Below are positions 25,905-35,157 of a stretch of 64,000 nucleotides of DNA, piece by piece. The notes under the pieces are model-generated. The model saw only the letters and a program-made list of their open reading frames with translations. It had not been told where the DNA came from and made no database searches. Source of the stretch: Chloroflexota bacterium (GTDB taxonomy: Bacteria > Chloroflexota > Anaerolineae > Anaerolineales > Anaerolineaceae); the NCBI GenBank assembly GCA_009773005.1, contig WOUT01000005.1, positions 23,160-87,159 on the forward strand. Reading direction: 5' to 3'. Each line of letters opens with the position of its first letter. Within the stretch, counting starts at the first letter, position 1. Position numbers and translations under genes: made by a program.

Positions 25905-27773
25905 CTAATACATCGGGATCAGTTTCTCGTAGTCTTCTAGGCTTCCATCTGCTTTGCAGCATTCGATAATATCCCTGCCCAACGGATTGAGATCATCGAC
26001 TTCAAAATCCTTCAGGCATAAGAGGAAAAATTCTCTTAGAATTTTCGCGCCTTGATCATAAGCTTCTTCTCCAACCTCTGGTTGAGTATCCACTTGCAGT
26101 AACCAGCGCGGAATCTGGTATCCTTCCATCTGACACTGATGCATGGCATAACCCAGCAATGTGCTTCGCGCTTGACGAATATGATGCGGCTGGAAACGTG
26201 AACTTCCACGCCTGGCAAGGTATTCCCGGGCGATCCATTGCGGAAAGAAGCCAACTTTCCAGGCGCCAATATACTGGTTTGGACAGAGAATGTAGCGCAT
26301 GCGACGAAAGGTGTTGAACTGGTCAAGGAGTGCATTAGCTTGATTCACTCGCAATCCACTGACAAATGGCCAGTAAGAACCAACTCCTTCGCTGCTCATA
26401 CCGTTATCATCGACAATACTGGGATTATCATGACCACGAGGAGAAACTAACCGCCAGAGCCAGGCAAGCGCTGGGGGCAACAAGTGGAACAGACCAATAA
26501 TGCCGTAACTGGGCGATTCACGGGTGCAGGGTGGGGTACGCACACCAAATGAACGGATGTCTACAGCCACTGGCTCGTTAATAATATTGGAAACAATATG
26601 TCGAGGAACAACAACTCGCGGGTTTGGGCAGGGTTTTCCTGGTTGATCTTCAATGTGTTCCCATATCAGAGCGCGGCTGCCTGCAACAGCATCGATATTC
26701 AGAAAGAGTAGCGGTGATTTAGGTAAGGCCGTCAGTCGTTCCAGATAAGGGTCAGTCCCATAGGTATTGATGTGGTTCACACGCAAGAACCAGGCTTTTT
26801 CAGCGTCTACCAGGTAGAGCTTTCCGTTTCCATCTTGCAGGCTGGGGTGGCAGAGAGCCATGTCATCTGCGATTGGATGCAGGTCACAGCTGCGAGGAAG
26901 CTGGAGGTGGCGTTCTTCACCGGTGATGATATTTTCAGCAAATGCCCAACGACCATCATCTTTACGGTGGGCTTGCTCAAGCATCTCGCTCTTGCCACCT
27001 CCGCTGGCCCCTTCATGCATGATGGTTACTTGATTGTCATAAGGTGTGACCACTTGTACAGCGGAACAGTGCGCAGTCACCCAGCCCTCACGTTCACCAA
27101 GATCAAGAAGCATACCAAAAACGCCTTTTTTTGCGCTCGGTCCGGGATAAAGATTGTAGGAGAACATCTCATAAAGACCCTCCGCCCGGTTGTGCACGAC
27201 TGATTGGCGGCCCCCAAAGTACATCATTCGGAAAACCGGTGCGGTATAGATAACAGCCTTGGGATCAAAAGTTTCGGGTAAATCCTGAGGTGCAATGATG
27301 CCTTGTAACATTGCCAGTCCTAGAGCAAAAAAACCTGCATTAGCTGGAACGATTGCCAATGCATCAATGCCCATCTCCGGTCTACCTGCGGTGAAGAAAA
27401 AACAAGCCAACTCTTGCTTGCTGAGCCAATCGAACGTTTGCTGTCGTAAAACCCCAAATTCTGTGTGGTACAAATCACGAAAACGCGGTTTATCCGACGG
27501 CCAATCATCACCTACAATCAGGCAGTCCGGGTCGCGTCGGCGCATATAGGGATCAGTATAATTAGCAGAAACCCCGTTTCGCACACGGACAACTTTTGCC
27601 TCAATCACCCGGCCGTGTCCAGGAACATCGTATGCAACTTCAAAGGAATCACTTCCAGGACCACCACAAGCCAGGTCTATTAATTGTTCAACATTTTCAG
27701 CAAACGTGACTTTTGGCGCAGATTCTAACAATCGAAGCGCTTCGACTGGTAATTTATAATTCTGCCAATTCAT
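25905..27773 (-). CDS. DUF4914-like protein with HPr kinase/PEPCK-like P-loop
   Basis: 622-residue cytoplasmic protein without signal or membrane segments. From memory it fits the uncharacterised DUF4914 family. A glycine-rich loop EGASGGGKSEM at 254-264 resembles the P-loop of HPr kinase and PEP carboxykinase (G-x-S-G-x-G-K-S/T), and IADD at 301-304 resembles the HPr kinase V-A-D-D box. It is therefore probably a nucleotide-binding kinase or carboxykinase-like enzyme; substrate unknown. It is the promoter-proximal gene of a two-gene unit with Sua5, and is transcribed divergently from the symporter genes. Confidence 0.65.
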   Translation of the reverse strand: MNWQNYKLPVEALRLLESAPKVTFAENVEQLIDLACGGPGSDSFEVAYDVPGHGRVIEAKVVRVRNGVSANYTDPYMRRRDPDCLIVGDDWPSDKPRFRDLYHTEFGVLRQQTFDWLSKQELACFFFTAGRPEMGIDALAIVPANAGFFALGLAMLQGIIAPQDLPETFDPKAVIYTAPVFRMMYFGGRQSVVHNRAEGLYEMFSYNLYPGPSAKKGVFGMLLDLGEREGWVTAHCSAVQVVTPYDNQVTIMHEGASGGGKSEMLEQAHRKDDGRWAFAENIITGEERHLQLPRSCDLHPIADDMALCHPSLQDGNGKLYLVDAEKAWFLRVNHINTYGTDPYLERLTALPKSPLLFLNIDAVAGSRALIWEHIEDQPGKPCPNPRVVVPRHIVSNIINEPVAVDIRSFGVRTPPCTRESPSYGIIGLFHLLPPALAWLWRLVSPRGHDNPSIVDDNGMSSEGVGSYWPFVSGLRVNQANALLDQFNTFRRMRYILCPNQYIGAWKVGFFPQWIAREYLARRGSSRFQPHHIRQARSTLLGYAMHQCQMEGYQIPRWLLQVDTQPEVGEEAYDQGAKILREFFLLCLKDFEVDDLNPLGRDIIECCKADGSLEDYEKLIPMY

Positions 27774-28124
27774 TTTTTCCTACCTTCCATTAAATTCATG
27801 TGATTATTATGTAGTTGGGTTGGTTTGTCAATCCTACGGTCGGGTTTTTCACATCCCCCTTCGTAGTTGGGTGTTCCTGAAACGGGTCGAGTTTTTTCTT
27901 CGCCTAAATTAGCCATTACCTGATTGATCAGGCTCAGCCGGATTCAAATTATATACCATGCACTTTCGTTTCGAATGGGTTTGAACTTATCCCGTCGAAG
28001 ATATTTATCAAGATTTATCTGATTGACCTAGAATAAACATGTCATTGAAGATTGTTACCGATTTCGATTGGTTCGGATATAATTTATTCAACACATTCCA
28101 CAAATTCGTAAAGGAGCCACGTCC
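27774..28124. other. Divergent intergenic region
   Basis: 351 bp between the DUF4914-like gene and DUF485. It holds the symporter promoter near its right end and two copies of GTAGTTGGGT about 50 bp apart near its left end. No gene found. Confidence 0.45.
28055..28083 (+). promoter_or_regulatory. Probable promoter of the DUF485-symporter pair
   Basis: TATAAT at 28078-28083 is a perfect -10; 17 bp upstream is the weak -35 TTACCG (28055-28060). A weak -35 would fit an activated promoter. The DUF485 start is about 35 nt after the expected +1. Confidence 0.5.
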
Positions 28125-28424
28125 ATGCTACATGAACCCTCAACTCCGGCAGGAAAAGACCCTGCAGGTCCTTACAAGATACGTTTAGGCATTTGGATGT
28201 TTATTGCATATTCACTTTTCTATGCAAGTTTTGTGGCAATCAACCTGCTTAATCCATTGGCGATGGCAGCGATTGTCTTTGCAGGATTGAATCTGGTGAC
28301 TGTCTATGGTTTTGCATTAATTATTGTGGCACTGATCGAAGCCCTCGTTTATGATTGGTTTTGCCGTCGAAAAGAGGCTTTCTATTTAAAAGCCGAAGAA
28401 TCAAAAGAAAAAGGACAGGATTAA
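28125..28424 (+). CDS. DUF485 small membrane protein (YjcH-like symporter partner)
   Basis: 99 residues, two membrane helices (about 22-45 and 58-82) with a basic tail. DUF485 proteins such as YjcH are encoded directly before acetate/solute:sodium symporters, as here, where the symporter starts 3 bp after this stop. The exact role is not established in the family; it is thought to accompany or stabilise the transporter. AAAGGAG precedes the ATG. The gene is normal in length. Confidence 0.88.
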   Translation: MLHEPSTPAGKDPAGPYKIRLGIWMFIAYSLFYASFVAINLLNPLAMAAIVFAGLNLVTVYGFALIIVALIEALVYDWFCRRKEAFYLKAEESKEKGQD

Positions 28425-28427
28425 TCC

Positions 28428-30323
28428 ATGGCGATCTTCATTTTTCTAATCTTTGTTTTTTTTGTAATCGGACTTTCTCTTTATTTGGGTAAAAAAACAA
28501 AAACTTCCAGCGCGTACTATGCGGCTGGCGGCAAGATTCATTGGGGAGTGAATGGCGTGGCATTTGCCGGGGATTATCTTTCGGCAGCGTCTTTTCTCGG
28601 AATCTGTGGCATGATTGCTACGGTTGGTTTTGATGGTTTCCTCTATTCCATTGGTTATTTGGCTGGTTGGATTGTCGCGCTCTTTGTCGTGGCTGAACCA
28701 CTTAAAAAGCTGGGGAAATATACCTTCACGGATGCCCTGGATGCAAACTACAACTCGCGCGGAATAAAATTAGCCGCTGCAATTAGCACACTGGTTGTCT
28801 CTATCTTCTATCTTATTCCGCAAATGGTGGGCGCCGGTGTATTGGTGGAACCCTTATTGGGTATCCCTCATTCCTGGGGTGTGTTGATGGTCGGCGCAAT
28901 TGTGATCACGATTGTGGCTACCGCAGGGATGGCATCAACCACTTACGTACAATTCCTTAAAGGGTTCCTGTTGGTCATTTTCTCCTCCGTTTTGGTGGCT
29001 GCAGTGGTTATTCGAGGTCTATCCACTCAACCGGATCAGGGTGGCAAAGTTGCCTTCTATGAATATTCCCACCTCAGTGCGTCTAGATCCGGAGAGCAGA
29101 TCACGGTAAACGAGGCTGGTTGGAGCGTTTTGGAACAAAAAGAAATCAAAGGCGGTTTGGTTTTTGTCAAACTTGGGCGCGATAACATGGAAACCTGGTG
29201 GTCAGTGTCTGAAAGCAACGGCGCCATCACGCTTGATGAGTCCCAATCTGTGGTTGTAAAAACTGATGGCAAATGGATTAACGGCGCCCCCGCTTCTTCG
29301 ACAAATCATTTGCGTCAAGTGGGCAACCTCGAAAAAATTAATGGCGAGAGCAATGTCGAGACCGGCAGGCTTTCCCTCTTTGGGTTTTTGTCGACCCTTA
29401 CCAATAAAGACACCATGGTTCAAACTTGGAAAACAGCTAACTTTGTGGATGGCGCCGGTGAGAAGGTAACCGTCTATTATCCCAAGATCGTGTCTGGCGA
29501 CCGCATCATGCGGCCTGGACTTAAATTCAAAGTTGAGGGCACCTGGCTTGAAAAACTGGATTTCCTTTCTCTAATGCTGGCTCTGTTCATGGGGACCGCT
29601 GCCCTTCCGCATATTCTCATCCGTTATTACACCGTGCCCAACCCGGCCAGCGCGCGCAAATCCACAATTGTGGCTATTGGGGCGATCGGCTTTTTCTATA
29701 TCTTGACTCTCTTCATGGGTTTTGGAGCCTTGGTGAATGGAACTGTCAATCCTGCAGATAGCAACATGGCCGCGCCGCTGCTGGCACGCTCTTTTAGTGA
29801 GTTGCTCTTTGCGGTTATCTCGGCCATCGCCTTCGCTACCGTATTGGGAACCGTCAGCGGTTTGATCGTAGCTGCCTCAGGTGCAGTCGCGCATGACCTG
29901 TTTGACCGCTATCTGAAAATTAAAATGGATGACCACCAGAAAGTTACCGCCGGGAAAATTGCAGCCTTTGTCATTGGTGGAATTGCCATCCTGCTTGGTA
30001 TTCTATTCAAAGGCATGAATGTTTCATTTCTCGTAGGTTTGGCTTTTGCAGTTGCAGCCTCAGCAAACCTGCCTGCAATTCTCATGATGCTTTTCTGGAA
30101 AAAAACTACTGCTAGAGGGATCGCCGCCTCGATTGTGGTAGGCATCGTCTCTTCCTTGGCCTTGATTGCGTTTTCACCTGAATTGTATACGCTTTACGGA
30201 CGGAATCCACTGGATGCGCCAATCCCGCTCAATAACCCTGGGATTGTCTCCATTCCATTGAGTTTTATCACACTGATAGTAGTATCCCTTCTCACTGTGA
30301 AGAAAAAAGAGGCCATAGCATAA
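28428..30323 (+). CDS. ActP-like solute:sodium symporter with a large extracytoplasmic insert
   Basis: 631-residue SSS-family transporter, close to the acetate/monocarboxylate (ActP) group. Core features: AGGKIHWGVNGVAFAGDYLSAASFLG at the N-terminus (helices 1-2), YLIPQMVGAGVL, and TAALPHILIRYYTVP after the insert. Known ActP proteins are about 550 residues; the surplus is a hydrophilic segment at about 200-372 between two membrane helices, with alternating beta-like sequence (several W and G). The insert is probably outside the membrane. It imports a small carboxylate with Na+; substrate inferred from family only. The neighbouring sensor fusion gene is likely its regulator. Confidence 0.88.
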   Translation: MAIFIFLIFVFFVIGLSLYLGKKTKTSSAYYAAGGKIHWGVNGVAFAGDYLSAASFLGICGMIATVGFDGFLYSIGYLAGWIVALFVVAEPLKKLGKYTFTDALDANYNSRGIKLAAAISTLVVSIFYLIPQMVGAGVLVEPLLGIPHSWGVLMVGAIVITIVATAGMASTTYVQFLKGFLLVIFSSVLVAAVVIRGLSTQPDQGGKVAFYEYSHLSASRSGEQITVNEAGWSVLEQKEIKGGLVFVKLGRDNMETWWSVSESNGAITLDESQSVVVKTDGKWINGAPASSTNHLRQVGNLEKINGESNVETGRLSLFGFLSTLTNKDTMVQTWKTANFVDGAGEKVTVYYPKIVSGDRIMRPGLKFKVEGTWLEKLDFLSLMLALFMGTAALPHILIRYYTVPNPASARKSTIVAIGAIGFFYILTLFMGFGALVNGTVNPADSNMAAPLLARSFSELLFAVISAIAFATVLGTVSGLIVAASGAVAHDLFDRYLKIKMDDHQKVTAGKIAAFVIGGIAILLGILFKGMNVSFLVGLAFAVAASANLPAILMMLFWKKTTARGIAASIVVGIVSSLALIAFSPELYTLYGRNPLDAPIPLNNPGIVSIPLSFITLIVVSLLTVKKKEAIA

Positions 30324-30334
30324 GTTAGTGAACA

Positions 30335-30370
30335 AAGGCTGGGTGTTGTGAAATCGACATCCAGCCTTTT
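30335..30370 (+). terminator. Intrinsic terminator after the symporter
   Basis: AAAGGCTGGGTGT (30335-30347) pairs with ACATCCAGCCTTT (30358-30370), 13 bp with one G-U, 10-nt loop, then TATT. It lies 12 bp after the symporter stop. Confidence 0.8.
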
Positions 30371-30412
30371 ATTAACCAATTTTCGATCGATTTGCCAAAG
30401 GTTTACGGTGTA

Positions 30413-30430
30413 TTATTACTGGTAATAATG
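30413..30430. promoter_or_regulatory. 18-bp palindrome before the PHP fusion gene
   Basis: ATTATTACTGGTAATAAT has 8-bp arms around TG, about 100 bp upstream of the start at 30529. A protein-binding site is possible. No regulator can be named. Confidence 0.4.
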
Positions 30431-30528
30431 CAGAATTGATACAAAATAAAAACCGCTCTGATCGTCCTGTAAATGCCGCAAAAAAGTGCGCCCGGTTGCC
30501 TGATACTCCTGTTTTGTGAGTCCTTGTT

Positions 30529-33500
30529 ATGGATACTACAATTCTTGTCAATTTTCACTGTCACACCATCTTTAGCGATGGCGAACAGACCCCCGAGGCA
30601 CTTGCCGGAAACCTGGCCTCGGAGGGTGTGCGCTATGCTGCGCTGACAGACCATGACACGATTGAAGGCTTGCCGCGTTTTCAGGATGCCCTCAAAAAAC
30701 GCGGAATAGCCTTTTTGCCTGGTGTGGAATTGACCACGCGGTTCAACGGTCGTGAAGCGCACTTGCTTGGTTACGGTATTGACCCAGAGTATCCCGAACT
30801 AACCAATACGTTGCTGTCTCTGCGCCAGGTACGCAGCCTTGAAGTGCATAGTATCGCCGGGTCATTACGCAAGGTTGGCAGTAGTGGCTCGAACAATACA
30901 AGCACCTCCCAGGCGGTCAGCGCCGCTCCGAAAGGCGAACTGGAAATTGGTGAAGCCATCGCACTGATTCATCGCGCCGGCGGGCGTGCCTTTTGGGCAC
31001 ATCCGTTTGTGTTCGAATCCAACCTGGAACAACTGGATGTCATGATCGGGGAACTAGGATCGAAAGGACTGGATGGAATCGAAGCGATTTACGCCTCCTT
31101 TTCTGAAACAGAGCAACTCAGCCTGCGTTCTTTAGCCCAAAAACACGACCTGCTCGTTTGCGCAGGGACTGATTTCCACGACACGAATGGCAAATACAGT
31201 CATTCTTATGGTATAGAAATGCTACGGGAAGACTGGACTAAATTTCGGCGAGCGCTATTTTCAAGTCCAACATTTACAGCAGATGCCGCTGCTTCTGAAA
31301 AATCAAAAACCACTGCCCAGGCAACACAAGGTTATCAAACTGGTAAGGTGCACCACTATCAACGGCGTTCTTTTATCTTACGTATTTTTCTGCCAACTTT
31401 TATTGCAATTGCTCTTTTCCTGGGCGCTTTTTGGGGGTTTGTCTTGCCCTCCTTTGAGGAAACCCTTCTCGAACGCAAACGAGAAATGATTCGCGAATTG
31501 ACCAATTCTGCCTGGAGTATCCTTTCTTCGTATCAGCGTGATGAACAAAACGGCGTACTTACGCGCAAACAAGCGCAGGAACTGGCAATCGCGCGCATCG
31601 AAACCTTGCGGTACGGCCCTGAAGGCAAAGATTATTTTTGGATTCAAGATATGCAGCCTCGCATGATTATGCACCCGTACCGCTCGGATTTAAACGGTCA
31701 GGACCTGCTCAATTTATCCGATCCCCGCGGAGTGCGCATTTTTGTTGAGTTTGCCAATTTAGTGCAACGCGAGGGTGAGGGGTATATTGATTACGTCTGG
31801 CAGTGGAAAGATGATCCGCAACGTCTGGAACCTAAAGAATCGTTCGTGAAGGGCTTCGCACCCTGGGGTTGGATTATTGGAACTGGTATTTACATCGATG
31901 ATGTCAATCAAGAAATTGCGCTCATTGAACGTAGCCTGACCAATACATCGCTGGCAATTTCTGGCGCGATCGTAGTGCTGCTCCTGTTCGTCCTTCAGCA
32001 AAGTCTGCGTATCGAAAAGGAACGGCAGGAAGTTGTCGATGACCTGCGTGAATCAACGGAGCGTTACCACTCTCTGGTCGAGGCCACCACCGAGGGCACT
32101 CTGCTCGTTTTAGATGACCGCTGCCGTTATGCCAACCCTACTTTTTTGAGCATGCTTGGTTACACGACTCAACAATTGGATTTTTTGGAAATAGCAGACC
32201 TATTACCTCGTAAAACTGATAACGCAGCCATTTGGGAACGTTTTCAGGACTTGAATGGCGGACAGACAGAAAAGGGAGACGCGCTAGAAGGTTGCCTGAT
32301 GCGGATCGATGGCAGCCTGGTAGAGTGTATCCTGACAATCAACCCGATCCTGTACGCCGGGCAACGCGGTTTCATCTTACTGGCCAAAGACATTTCCCGA
32401 CAGCCTGCTTCACTTGGCAATGATGGATTAGCTCTCGCTGCACTTTCCATTCCAGTGGGTATCTTCCGTGCTCGCGCCGCTCGACGTGGCGTCTTCCTGG
32501 AAATCAATCAGACAGGACGATCCTTCCTCCCCCATTTGTCGATTGCTGAAGTCTGCCAGCCAGCCTTGGCGGATTTCTTTTCCGATGCCGAGGAATACGA
32601 ACAGGTTTTCCAAACCCTGCTCACTGACGGGGAACTCAAGAACCACATCCTCCACCTTGAAACCAGCGATGCCACTGCCTGTTTCATCTCACTCTCGGCA
32701 CACCTGGTTCGCGATGAACATGGCCAACCTGCCTACATTTCCGGGCTGTTGGAGGATGTAACTACTGCCCGCAAAAATGAAGCAGGACGTGAAGCGCTGA
32801 TTGCGAAATTACAAGCTTCACTTCTGTTCTTGCATGAACCGATTACCAGTCTGGGTCGGGATTTTGTAATTTGCCACATGGACACCAGCATTGAACAACT
32901 ATCCCGGATTATGACCGCGCGCAAGGTGACAGCTGTTCTTGTTGCGAGTGAAACCGCAACAATCATTGGTATTGTCACTGATCATGATTTGCGTGCGCGT
33001 GTACTGGCAGAAAATATCGAGCGAAGCGCCCCAATCCATACCATAATGAGCTCACCGCTCACAAGAATCGCGGAACATGCACTGGTTTACGAGGCGCTCA
33101 TGAGCATGGAAGAAAAAGGTGTGCGTCACCTGGCTGTTGAAGACCAGAACGGTCAGATTGTCAGCGTGATTGATAGCAAGTCTCTGATCCAATTCCAGAG
33201 GTACGGCCCGATAGTGCTTTACCGTGAAATTGCGCGGGCTAAAACTACAGACGAGGTAGCCCAATGCTGTGAGCGCACTTCACCCCTGGTCAAGGCTCTC
33301 ATGGACAGCAGCGCCCGCCCGCGTCATGTTACCAATATGCTGGCTTCCATCTGCGACTCAGCCACCGAACGGCTGATTCAAATGGCTGTGAATGATCTTG
33401 GTCCGACGCCCGCCACTTTCGCCTTCATTGCCATGGGCAGCCAGGGACGCCAGGAACAAACCTTGCTGACCGACCAGGATAACGGCATATTATTTGCGCC

Positions 33501-34248
33501 TGCAGCGAATGCCGACCCTGAAAAGGTGAAGGATTACTTCATGCAATTGGGAACACGAGTGTGTGATGGTTTGAATCGCGCCGGATACCCATTCTGTCGC
33601 GGTCAGGTAATGGCGAACAATGCACGTTGGTGTCGCTCTCTGCCCGACTGGCTCTCTGGTTTTGACGAGTGGGTGCAAAAGTCGGAGCCGCAGGAAATTG
33701 TTGACCTTAGTATTTTTTTTGATTTTCGCACAGTTTATGGAGACACGGAACTGGTGCATGAATTGCGCCGGCATATTCACTCAGTCCTGCTGGATAAACC
33801 GGCGATCTTTCATTTTCTCGCGCAGAATACGCTGCTGTTCAAACCGCCCTTCCGGCTGCTTGGCAATATCTATTTAAGCGGCGGTACCAAAGAACATTCC
33901 GGCGAAATTAATCTAAAAGACGCCATGATGCCGATCGTCAGTTTTGCGCGTTTGTATGCATTGCGGCACCATATGAACCAGACCCATACTCTCGCAAGGA
34001 TCGAAGCTCTAGCGGAAAGAAATGTAATCCTTTCCTCGAGCCGCGATGAAATTACCGCTGCTTATGATTTCTTGATGCATTTACGTCTGCAGAATCAACT
34101 ATTTGATATCCAGTCCGGGCGTCTTCCCCATAACATCATCCACCCTGGCAAATTGGTCAATATTCAGCAGGAATTGTTAAAGCAAGCGTTTACCCAGATC
34201 GCTGCGATACAAAAGAAAGTCAGTTATGATTTTCTTGGAGGGGTGTGA
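30529..34248 (+). CDS. Multidomain PHP - sCache - PAS - CBS - DUF294 nucleotidyltransferase fusion
   Basis: 1239 residues. Domains in order: PHP metal hydrolase (5-235; FHCHTIFSDG, LTDHDT, WAHPF, TDFHDT); TM helix 281-304; single-Cache sensor domain 310-460 with DYFWIQDMQPRMIMHPY and WGWIIGTGIYIDD; TM helix 470-492; PAS 505-625 and a second PAS-like segment 640-747; CBS pair 770-890; nucleotidyltransferase 940-1065 with GSQGRQEQTLLTDQDN at 970-985; DUF294 C-terminal helical region to 1235. CBS-DUF294 proteins often sit next to ActP-type symporters, as here. The usual cyclic-nucleotide domain is replaced by Cache/PAS and PHP. Probably a membrane sensor that modifies a partner protein by nucleotide transfer. 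Confidence 0.85.
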   Translation: MDTTILVNFHCHTIFSDGEQTPEALAGNLASEGVRYAALTDHDTIEGLPRFQDALKKRGIAFLPGVELTTRFNGREAHLLGYGIDPEYPELTNTLLSLRQVRSLEVHSIAGSLRKVGSSGSNNTSTSQAVSAAPKGELEIGEAIALIHRAGGRAFWAHPFVFESNLEQLDVMIGELGSKGLDGIEAIYASFSETEQLSLRSLAQKHDLLVCAGTDFHDTNGKYSHSYGIEMLREDWTKFRRALFSSPTFTADAAASEKSKTTAQATQGYQTGKVHHYQRRSFILRIFLPTFIAIALFLGAFWGFVLPSFEETLLERKREMIRELTNSAWSILSSYQRDEQNGVLTRKQAQELAIARIETLRYGPEGKDYFWIQDMQPRMIMHPYRSDLNGQDLLNLSDPRGVRIFVEFANLVQREGEGYIDYVWQWKDDPQRLEPKESFVKGFAPWGWIIGTGIYIDDVNQEIALIERSLTNTSLAISGAIVVLLLFVLQQSLRIEKERQEVVDDLRESTERYHSLVEATTEGTLLVLDDRCRYANPTFLSMLGYTTQQLDFLEIADLLPRKTDNAAIWERFQDLNGGQTEKGDALEGCLMRIDGSLVECILTINPILYAGQRGFILLAKDISRQPASLGNDGLALAALSIPVGIFRARAARRGVFLEINQTGRSFLPHLSIAEVCQPALADFFSDAEEYEQVFQTLLTDGELKNHILHLETSDATACFISLSAHLVRDEHGQPAYISGLLEDVTTARKNEAGREALIAKLQASLLFLHEPITSLGRDFVICHMDTSIEQLSRIMTARKVTAVLVASETATIIGIVTDHDLRARVLAENIERSAPIHTIMSSPLTRIAEHALVYEALMSMEEKGVRHLAVEDQNGQIVSVIDSKSLIQFQRYGPIVLYREIARAKTTDEVAQCCERTSPLVKALMDSSARPRHVTNMLASICDSATERLIQMAVNDLGPTPATFAFIAMGSQGRQEQTLLTDQDNGILFAPAANADPEKVKDYFMQLGTRVCDGLNRAGYPFCRGQVMANNARWCRSLPDWLSGFDEWVQKSEPQEIVDLSIFFDFRTVYGDTELVHELRRHIHSVLLDKPAIFHFLAQNTLLFKPPFRLLGNIYLSGGTKEHSGEINLKDAMMPIVSFARLYALRHHMNQTHTLARIEALAERNVILSSSRDEITAAYDFLMHLRLQNQLFDIQSGRLPHNIIHPGKLVNIQQELLKQAFTQIAAIQKKVSYDFLGGV

Positions 34249-34581
34249 GTGTTTTTTTCAAGTCTTTGTGACAACCCCGTTATAGAGTAGCGATTAATTT
34301 TTTTCTAATTACGCAAAGACCGGTATTATTGGATTTCATCCCTGCGCTATTACATAATGGAGTTTAATAAATTGCCCAGCTACACAGCGGAACAGGAAAC
34401 GCCGAATTTAATCATGAATGATCATGTTGAAAAATACAGATCAGGTATTGAAAACTCTTCCCAAAAATAACAACCTGGCAGATGATCAAATGAATCAGAA
34501 GCAAGAATAATTTTTACACTGCTGATCTCCTGCGTTGGTATTTCGATCTCCAGGAACATCCGGTTATTTTAGGTCAATTTC
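34249..34581. other. Intergenic stretch between convergent units
   Basis: About 330 bp with no supported gene. GTCTTTG and CAAAGAC near its left end could form a distant, weak stem. No terminator is certain. Confidence 0.4.
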
Positions 34582-34674
34582 TTAATTCGCCATATCGCGT
34601 GCCAAGAATAGATTTTCAATAGTAGAGATCAATATATCTTTATCCTCTATCAGTACCTTGACCACATCACTCAT
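34582..34674 (-). CDS. Possible 30-residue peptide translationally coupled to the hydrogenase protease
   Basis: The start codon overlaps the stop of the upstream maturation protease gene as ATGA, the classic arrangement for translational coupling. The 30-residue product starts MSDVVKVLIEDKD and ends LFLARDMAN, is acidic at first and could form one amphipathic helix. I do not recognise it. Chance overlap is possible with so short an ORF, so it needs comparative support. Confidence 0.35.
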   Translation of the reverse strand: MSDVVKVLIEDKDILISTIENLFLARDMAN

Positions 34675-35156
34675 ACTGATAAGTCTTGGGAACAGGTCTT
34701 TATCCATTCCAAGGCAAGGTTCTTAATTTTTGGAATGCAATCTGCAACGAGCGGGGTTAAGCGCTCAGAAAATTCGAACCTTGGATTGATCTCGATAGCC
34801 AGGATATCAATTGTTGTGGGTAATTTCTCGCCCAGTTGAGAGCCAAACTCGAGCGCATTTTTCAAGGAACTGTCGTGTGGAGAATTGGTGGTTAATGAGG
34901 GTAAATCAGTAACCTTCAGCTCGACAATGGTTCCGGGTTCCTTACCATAACCGGTGATCGAATCGATAATGAGTGCCCGATCATATCCAATCAGGCGCTC
35001 CATTAAAGAAATTCCCCCACGATAGAACTGATCCACCTCCACGTCGTTAATTTCGCGTGTTTTAAGATCCACCTCGATCTCACGGGCGCAATTACAACCA
35101 ATTGCATCATCACCCATGATCGGGTTTCCCAATCCCAGGATCAGAGTTTTCACCAC
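34671..35156 (-). CDS. Hydrogenase maturation protease (HyaD/HycI family)
   Basis: 161 residues, GTG start 1 bp after the large-subunit stop. N-terminal motif ILGLGNPIMGDDAIG; the second metal residue in IIDSITGYG and the third in SPHDSSL. These enzymes use the nickel bound at the large subunit to cut off its C-terminal extension once the [NiFe] centre is assembled. The partner MvhA encoded upstream indeed has a 26-residue tail after the last nickel-binding motif, so the pair fits. The family first acidic ligand, usually Glu or Asp in GNxLxxDD, is present as DD. Confidence 0.92.
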   Translation of the reverse strand: MVKTLILGLGNPIMGDDAIGCNCAREIEVDLKTREINDVEVDQFYRGGISLMERLIGYDRALIIDSITGYGKEPGTIVELKVTDLPSLTTNSPHDSSLKNALEFGSQLGEKLPTTIDILAIEINPRFEFSERLTPLVADCIPKIKNLALEWIKTCSQDLSV

Positions 35157-35157
35157 T

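Noticed and set aside
34249..34320. GTCTTTG / CAAAGAC as a terminator after the PHP fusion gene
   Set aside because: The arms are only 7 bp and about 40 bp apart, with no defined stem or U-tract.
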